Assembly: GCA_003560935.1 (NCBI GenBank)
Contig: PWJF01000377.1
Location: 1-7,730, forward strand
Length of the DNA: 7,730 bases
Direction of reading: 5' to 3'
Source of the DNA: Ignavibacteriales bacterium
GTDB taxonomy: Bacteria; Bacteroidota; Ignavibacteria; T3Sed10-11
Shown: positions 5,258 through 7,730 of the stretch, one piece after another
How positions within the stretch are numbered: the first letter of the stretch is position 1
Layout of the letters: each line of letters opens with the position of its first letter
The notes under the pieces: model-generated
What the model saw: only the letters and a program-made list of their open reading frames with translations
Told to the model about the DNA's origin: nothing
Databases searched by the model: none
Translations under genes and position numbers: made by a program

Positions 5258-6376
5258 ATGCCGGATAAACGTAGGTTTTTAAAAGGCGATCAGATTCGCC
5301 CGGATCCTATCCCGAAGAATGTAAGAATAGAAACTCTTGTCGATACGTTCTTTCAAGCATATAATGCAGGTCGTATTCGAGAAGCAGCTCATTTGTATAC
5401 ACAAAAAATGTTACAAACCGATGTTACCGTCGGATTAAGCATTACCGGTGCGTTAACGCCCGCGGGACTCGGCGGTTCATGTGTCGTTCCGCTCATTAAA
5501 GCGGGTTTAATTGATTGGATTGTTACAACCGGTGCAAATTTGTATCATGATACGCATTTTGCAATCGGCCATACACTGCACCGCGGAACACCGTTTATCG
5601 ACGATACGCAGCTTCGCGACGCGGGTGTTATTCGCATATATGATATATTGTTCGATTATGATGTATTATTGCAGACCGATGCGTTTTTCCGGAAAACCTT
5701 AAGCTCAAAGGAATTTCACCGCAAGCATATGAGTACCGCCGAGATGCATTACCGGCTCGGTAAGTACGTGAAGGAACGCGAAAATAAGCTGAAATTGAAA
5801 TACAAAAGCATTCTTTCCGCTGCGTATGATGCAGGTGTTCCGGTCTATACCTCATCTCCGGGCGATAGCTCTATTGGTATGAATATTGCCGAACTGGCGA
5901 TTAACGAGACGGGACCGGTTATCGATATTTCCGCTGATGTCAATGAAACAACGGCAATAGTATTGAATGCAAAGCGTTCAAAAGGGAAAAGCGGTGTATT
6001 CATACTCGGCGGCGGTTCGCCGAAAAACTTTGTACTGCAGACCGAACCGCAAATTCAGGAAGTATTGGGCATAGATGAGAGAGGGCACGATTATTTTTTA
6101 CAGATAACCGATGCGCGTCCCGATACGGGCGGACTTTCGGGGGCAACGCCGGGTGAAGCGGTGAGCTGGGGTAAAGTCGACCCGCAGCGATTGCCCGATG
6201 CCGTTGTTGCGTATGTGGATTCGACCATTGCGTTTCCGATATTGACATCCTATGCTCTGCATAAAGTCGGCAAACGTCCATTAAAGAAATTGTACCACAA
6301 ACGGCAGGATATGCTTGAATCATTGATCAAGGAATACAGAAAGGCACGAGCAAAGAAGAAACCAGCAGTCGTTTAA
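5258..6376 (+). CDS. Deoxyhypusine synthase-like protein, probable polyamine enzyme
   Basis: A 372-residue cytosolic protein of the deoxyhypusine synthase (DHS) family, NAD-dependent enzymes that transfer the aminobutyl group of spermidine through a lysine imine. The hallmark segment near the C-terminus, [12 protein letters not shown], carries the expected catalytic Lys306. The N-terminal side has [13 protein letters not shown] (61-73) and TTGANLYHD (90-98). Eukaryotic DHS has an acidic GGVEED-like motif in place of the latter; the NLYHD form is the bacterial DHS-like subgroup as I recall it. Bacteria lack the eIF5A substrate of true DHS, and some bacterial DHS-like proteins have been linked to homospermidine or spermidine formation, so a polyamine role is likelier than protein modification. 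The tail (359-372) is Lys/Arg-rich. AGGAA precedes the ATG by 3-4 bases. Family sure, reaction inferred. Confidence 0.88.
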   Translation: MPDKRRFLKGDQIRPDPIPKNVRIETLVDTFFQAYNAGRIREAAHLYTQKMLQTDVTVGLSITGALTPAGLGGSCVVPLIKAGLIDWIVTTGANLYHDTHFAIGHTLHRGTPFIDDTQLRDAGVIRIYDILFDYDVLLQTDAFFRKTLSSKEFHRKHMSTAEMHYRLGKYVKERENKLKLKYKSILSAAYDAGVPVYTSSPGDSSIGMNIAELAINETGPVIDISADVNETTAIVLNAKRSKGKSGVFILGGGSPKNFVLQTEPQIQEVLGIDERGHDYFLQITDARPDTGGLSGATPGEAVSWGKVDPQRLPDAVVAYVDSTIAFPILTSYALHKVGKRPLKKLYHKRQDMLESLIKEYRKARAKKKPAVV

Positions 6377-6383
6377 TTAACCG

Positions 6384-6408
6384 GATTGGAGGCAAAAGCC
6401 CCGCAATC
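6384..6408 (+). other. Hairpin between the DHS-like and histone-like genes
   Basis: GATTG (6384-6388) pairs with CAATC (6404-6408). The inner GGC (6391-6393) pairs with GCC (6398-6400) around an AAAA loop, with one extra G-C pair, one A-C mismatch and one bulged G between. Only TTT follows, so termination would be partial at best. It may attenuate read-through from the DHS-like gene or shape the leader of the histone-like gene. Confidence 0.4.
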
Positions 6409-6431
6409 TTTCATATCAAACCAACACAAAT

Positions 6432-6440
6432 AAAGGAGGT
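6432..6440 (+). promoter_or_regulatory. Perfect Shine-Dalgarno of the Hc1 gene
   Basis: AAAGGAGGT is fully complementary to the 16S rRNA anti-Shine-Dalgarno. It ends 6 bases before the ATG at 6447. It is by far the strongest ribosome-binding site in the window and suggests abundant synthesis, as expected for a chromatin protein. Confidence 0.85.
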
Positions 6441-6446
6441 CGTTTT

Positions 6447-6656
6447 ATGAACAGATTTCAGGAATTGCAGGATCTCGTCGCAAGCTTTGAGAAGGACTTT
6501 AACAAGTTCTACGAGAAAGGCAACAAATCGGCCGGTACCCGCGTCCGTAAGGCCATGAACGAGCTGAAGCGCAAAGCGCAGGACATCCGTAAGGAAGTCC
6601 AGGAGATTAAAGCGGCTCAGCAAGCGGAGAAAGAACAAACACCCGGCGGAATGTAA
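6447..6656 (+). CDS. Histone H1-like (Hc1 family) DNA-binding protein
   Basis: A 69-residue basic, fully helical protein of the Hc1/histone H1-like group, presumed to bind and compact chromosomal DNA. The diagnostic core is FYEKGNKSAGTRVRKAMNE (residues 21-39), very like the GNKAAGTRARKA core of Bacteroidetes H1-like proteins and the N-terminal domain of chlamydial Hc1. Residues 1-20 and 36-60 form two charged amphipathic helices around it. The Lys/Ala-rich C-terminal tail of chlamydial Hc1 is absent; the end KEQTPGGM is short and polar, as in the short Bacteroidetes type. Lys codons include many AAG, unlike the neighbouring genes, which together with the strong ribosome-binding site fits high expression. 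It lies 70 bases after the DHS-like gene, and a strong terminator follows 24 bases later. Confidence 0.88.
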   Translation: MNRFQELQDLVASFEKDFNKFYEKGNKSAGTRVRKAMNELKRKAQDIRKEVQEIKAAQQAEKEQTPGGM

Positions 6657-6680
6657 GAGGGTTTGTTATTTTGATATCGT

Positions 6681-6713
6681 AAAAGGGAAGGCAAAATGTC
6701 TTCCCTTTTTTTT
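6681..6713 (+). terminator. Rho-independent terminator after the Hc1 gene, possibly bidirectional
   Basis: AAAAGGGAAG (6681-6690) pairs perfectly with CTTCCCTTTT (6700-6709). Two more inner pairs (G-U and C-G) leave a five-base loop. The stem runs into eight T (6706-6713). On the minus strand the same stem ends in four T and may also stop transcripts of the convergent acetyl-CoA synthetase gene. Confidence 0.92.
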
Positions 6714-6725
6714 CCTCATAGCGTT

Positions 6726-6753
6726 CTGATCTCTGACCTCCGATCTCCAGTAT
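6726..6753. repeat. Degenerate heptamer tandem repeat, consensus CYGAYCT, 3-4 units
   Basis: CTGATCT at 6726, CTGACCT at 6733 and CCGATCT at 6740 are contiguous and in exact 7-bp register. A decayed fourth unit (CCAGTAT) starts at 6747. The tract lies directly downstream of the acetyl-CoA synthetase stop codon, between it and the shared terminator. Confidence 0.75.
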
Positions 6754-7730
6754 TACTCCTCCAGCGTCGACACATCCCCCTCCGACAACCCCTGCGCACG
6801 AGCTTTCAACACCCGCCGCATGATCTTACCTGAGCGCGTCTTCGGCAGCGAATCGACAAAGTTGATCTTCTCCGGTTTCGCTATCGGACCGAGGTGTTGA
6901 GCGACATGCTGAATCAACTCCTGCTCCAGATCATCATTACCTTTGAAACCTGCACGCAAGATACAATACACATGTATCGCCTGTCCTTTGACTTCGTGCG
7001 GTAGTCCGATCGCAGCCGCTTCGGCAACAGCGGGATGGCTGACCATCGCGCTTTCAACCTCTGCCGTTCCGAGACGATAGCCCGATATTTTCAATACATC
7101 GTCGACGCGTCCTATAATCCAATAATATCCGTCTTCATCACGTTTTGCAGAATCGCCCGTGAAATATTTCCCGGGATACTTGTTCCAGTATTGCTCAACA
7201 TAACGGTCGGGATCGTTATATATAGTACGCATCATCGCGGGCCAGGGATTTTTCAATACGAGATGACCTTCCTCGCCATCGGGTACCGGATTGCCTTTAT
7301 CGTCGAGAATTTCCGCTTCCTGTCCGAAGAACGGACGTGTACCCGAGCCGGGCTTCAACGGCACGGTAGGCGTTGGGGTTATCATAAAGCTGCCGGTCTC
7401 GGTCTGCCACCAGGTATCCATGATCGGGCAGCGTTCGCTGCCGATAACGCGATAGTACCATTTCCATGCCTCCGGGTTGATCGGCTCACCGACCGAGCCG
7501 AGCAGGCGAAGGGTGGATAAATTGTGTTTCTTCGGCCATGATTCGCCGAAGCGCATCAATCCTCGTATTGCCGTCGGCGCGGTGTAGAAAACGTTGATAC
7601 CGTACTTTTCAATCAATTTCCACCACCGGTCGGGATAGGGATATGTCGGTGCGCCTTCGTACATGAATGTTGTTGCGCCCATAAGCAGAGGTCCGTATAC
7701 GATGTATGAATGTCCCGTCACCCAGCCCGG
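6753..7730 (-). CDS. acsA: Acetyl-CoA synthetase, C-terminal half (5' end outside window)
   Basis: AMP-forming acetate-CoA ligase: it activates acetate with ATP to acetyl-AMP, then forms acetyl-CoA in the cytosol. About 325 C-terminal residues of a protein usually near 630-660 are present. The frame is open to the right edge, and the GTG at 7721-7719 is an internal Val in [14 protein letters not shown], not a start. Intact family motifs in order: [23 protein letters not shown], the DTWWQTETG acyl-adenylate motif, [21 protein letters not shown] with the hinge Asp, [11 protein letters not shown], and [11 protein letters not shown] with the conserved catalytic Lys that is commonly regulated by acetylation. 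The protein ends [10 protein letters not shown], normal for the family. It is convergent with the Hc1 gene. The promoter is outside the window. Confidence 0.96.
   Translation of the reverse strand, partial: PGWVTGHSYIVYGPLLMGATTFMYEGAPTYPYPDRWWKLIEKYGINVFYTAPTAIRGLMRFGESWPKKHNLSTLRLLGSVGEPINPEAWKWYYRVIGSERCPIMDTWWQTETGSFMITPTPTVPLKPGSGTRPFFGQEAEILDDKGNPVPDGEEGHLVLKNPWPAMMRTIYNDPDRYVEQYWNKYPGKYFTGDSAKRDEDGYYWIIGRVDDVLKISGYRLGTAEVESAMVSHPAVAEAAAIGLPHEVKGQAIHVYCILRAGFKGNDDLEQELIQHVAQHLGPIAKPEKINFVDSLPKTRSGKIMRRVLKARAQGLSEGDVSTLEE

Noticed and set aside
7035..7520. A 161-codon plus-strand open frame opposite acetyl-CoA synthetase
   Set aside because: It is antisense to strongly conserved acetyl-CoA synthetase motifs and has no ribosome-binding site or family features. 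It is a shadow frame.

Overview
The window looks like ordinary chromosome of a Gram-negative-type bacterium, possibly in or near the Bacteroidetes/Chlorobi/Fibrobacteres assemblage. This rests on three things: a MacB/Lol-like export operon, a small Hc1-type histone H1-like protein of the kind often seen in Bacteroidetes, and intergenic spaces full of degenerate 7-bp tandem repeats. No rRNA or other marker gene is present, so the placement is weak. All genes use the standard bacterial code. Both edges cut through genes.

Layout: (1) 1-3100, plus strand: the 3' part of one ABC permease, a second full-length paralogous permease and an ABC ATPase. Together they form a MacB/LolCDE-type exporter or lipoprotein-release module. 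(2) 3185-4091: two unrecognised small genes, a membrane-anchored coiled-coil protein and an 89-residue helical protein. A long AT-rich inverted repeat separates them. (3) 4180-4941: a classical SDR oxidoreductase, probably read from an almost leaderless mRNA. (4) 4942-5257: a 316-bp gene-free region. It holds a stem element in outer and inner parts, an AT-rich stretch, and a promoter with an inverted repeat at the predicted start of transcription. (5) 5258-6656: a deoxyhypusine-synthase-like protein, probably a polyamine enzyme in a bacterium, followed by the Hc1 histone-like gene with a perfect Shine-Dalgarno. They are closed by a strong rho-independent terminator. (6) 6753-7730, minus strand: the C-terminal half of acetyl-CoA synthetase, convergent with the histone gene.

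The three transporter genes clearly work together. The DHS-like and Hc1 genes may be co-transcribed; both products could act on DNA compaction (polyamine and histone-like protein), but that is inference.

The least ordinary signal is between the genes. Four separate spacer tracts (1029-1056, 1072-1124, 2353-2401, 6726-6753) are built of degenerate heptamers in near-perfect 7-bp register. Each tract has its own consensus, and one abuts a start codon that lacks any Shine-Dalgarno. Several further inverted repeats occupy the other spacers. I see no CRISPR array, transposase, tRNA, rRNA or recognisable defence system.
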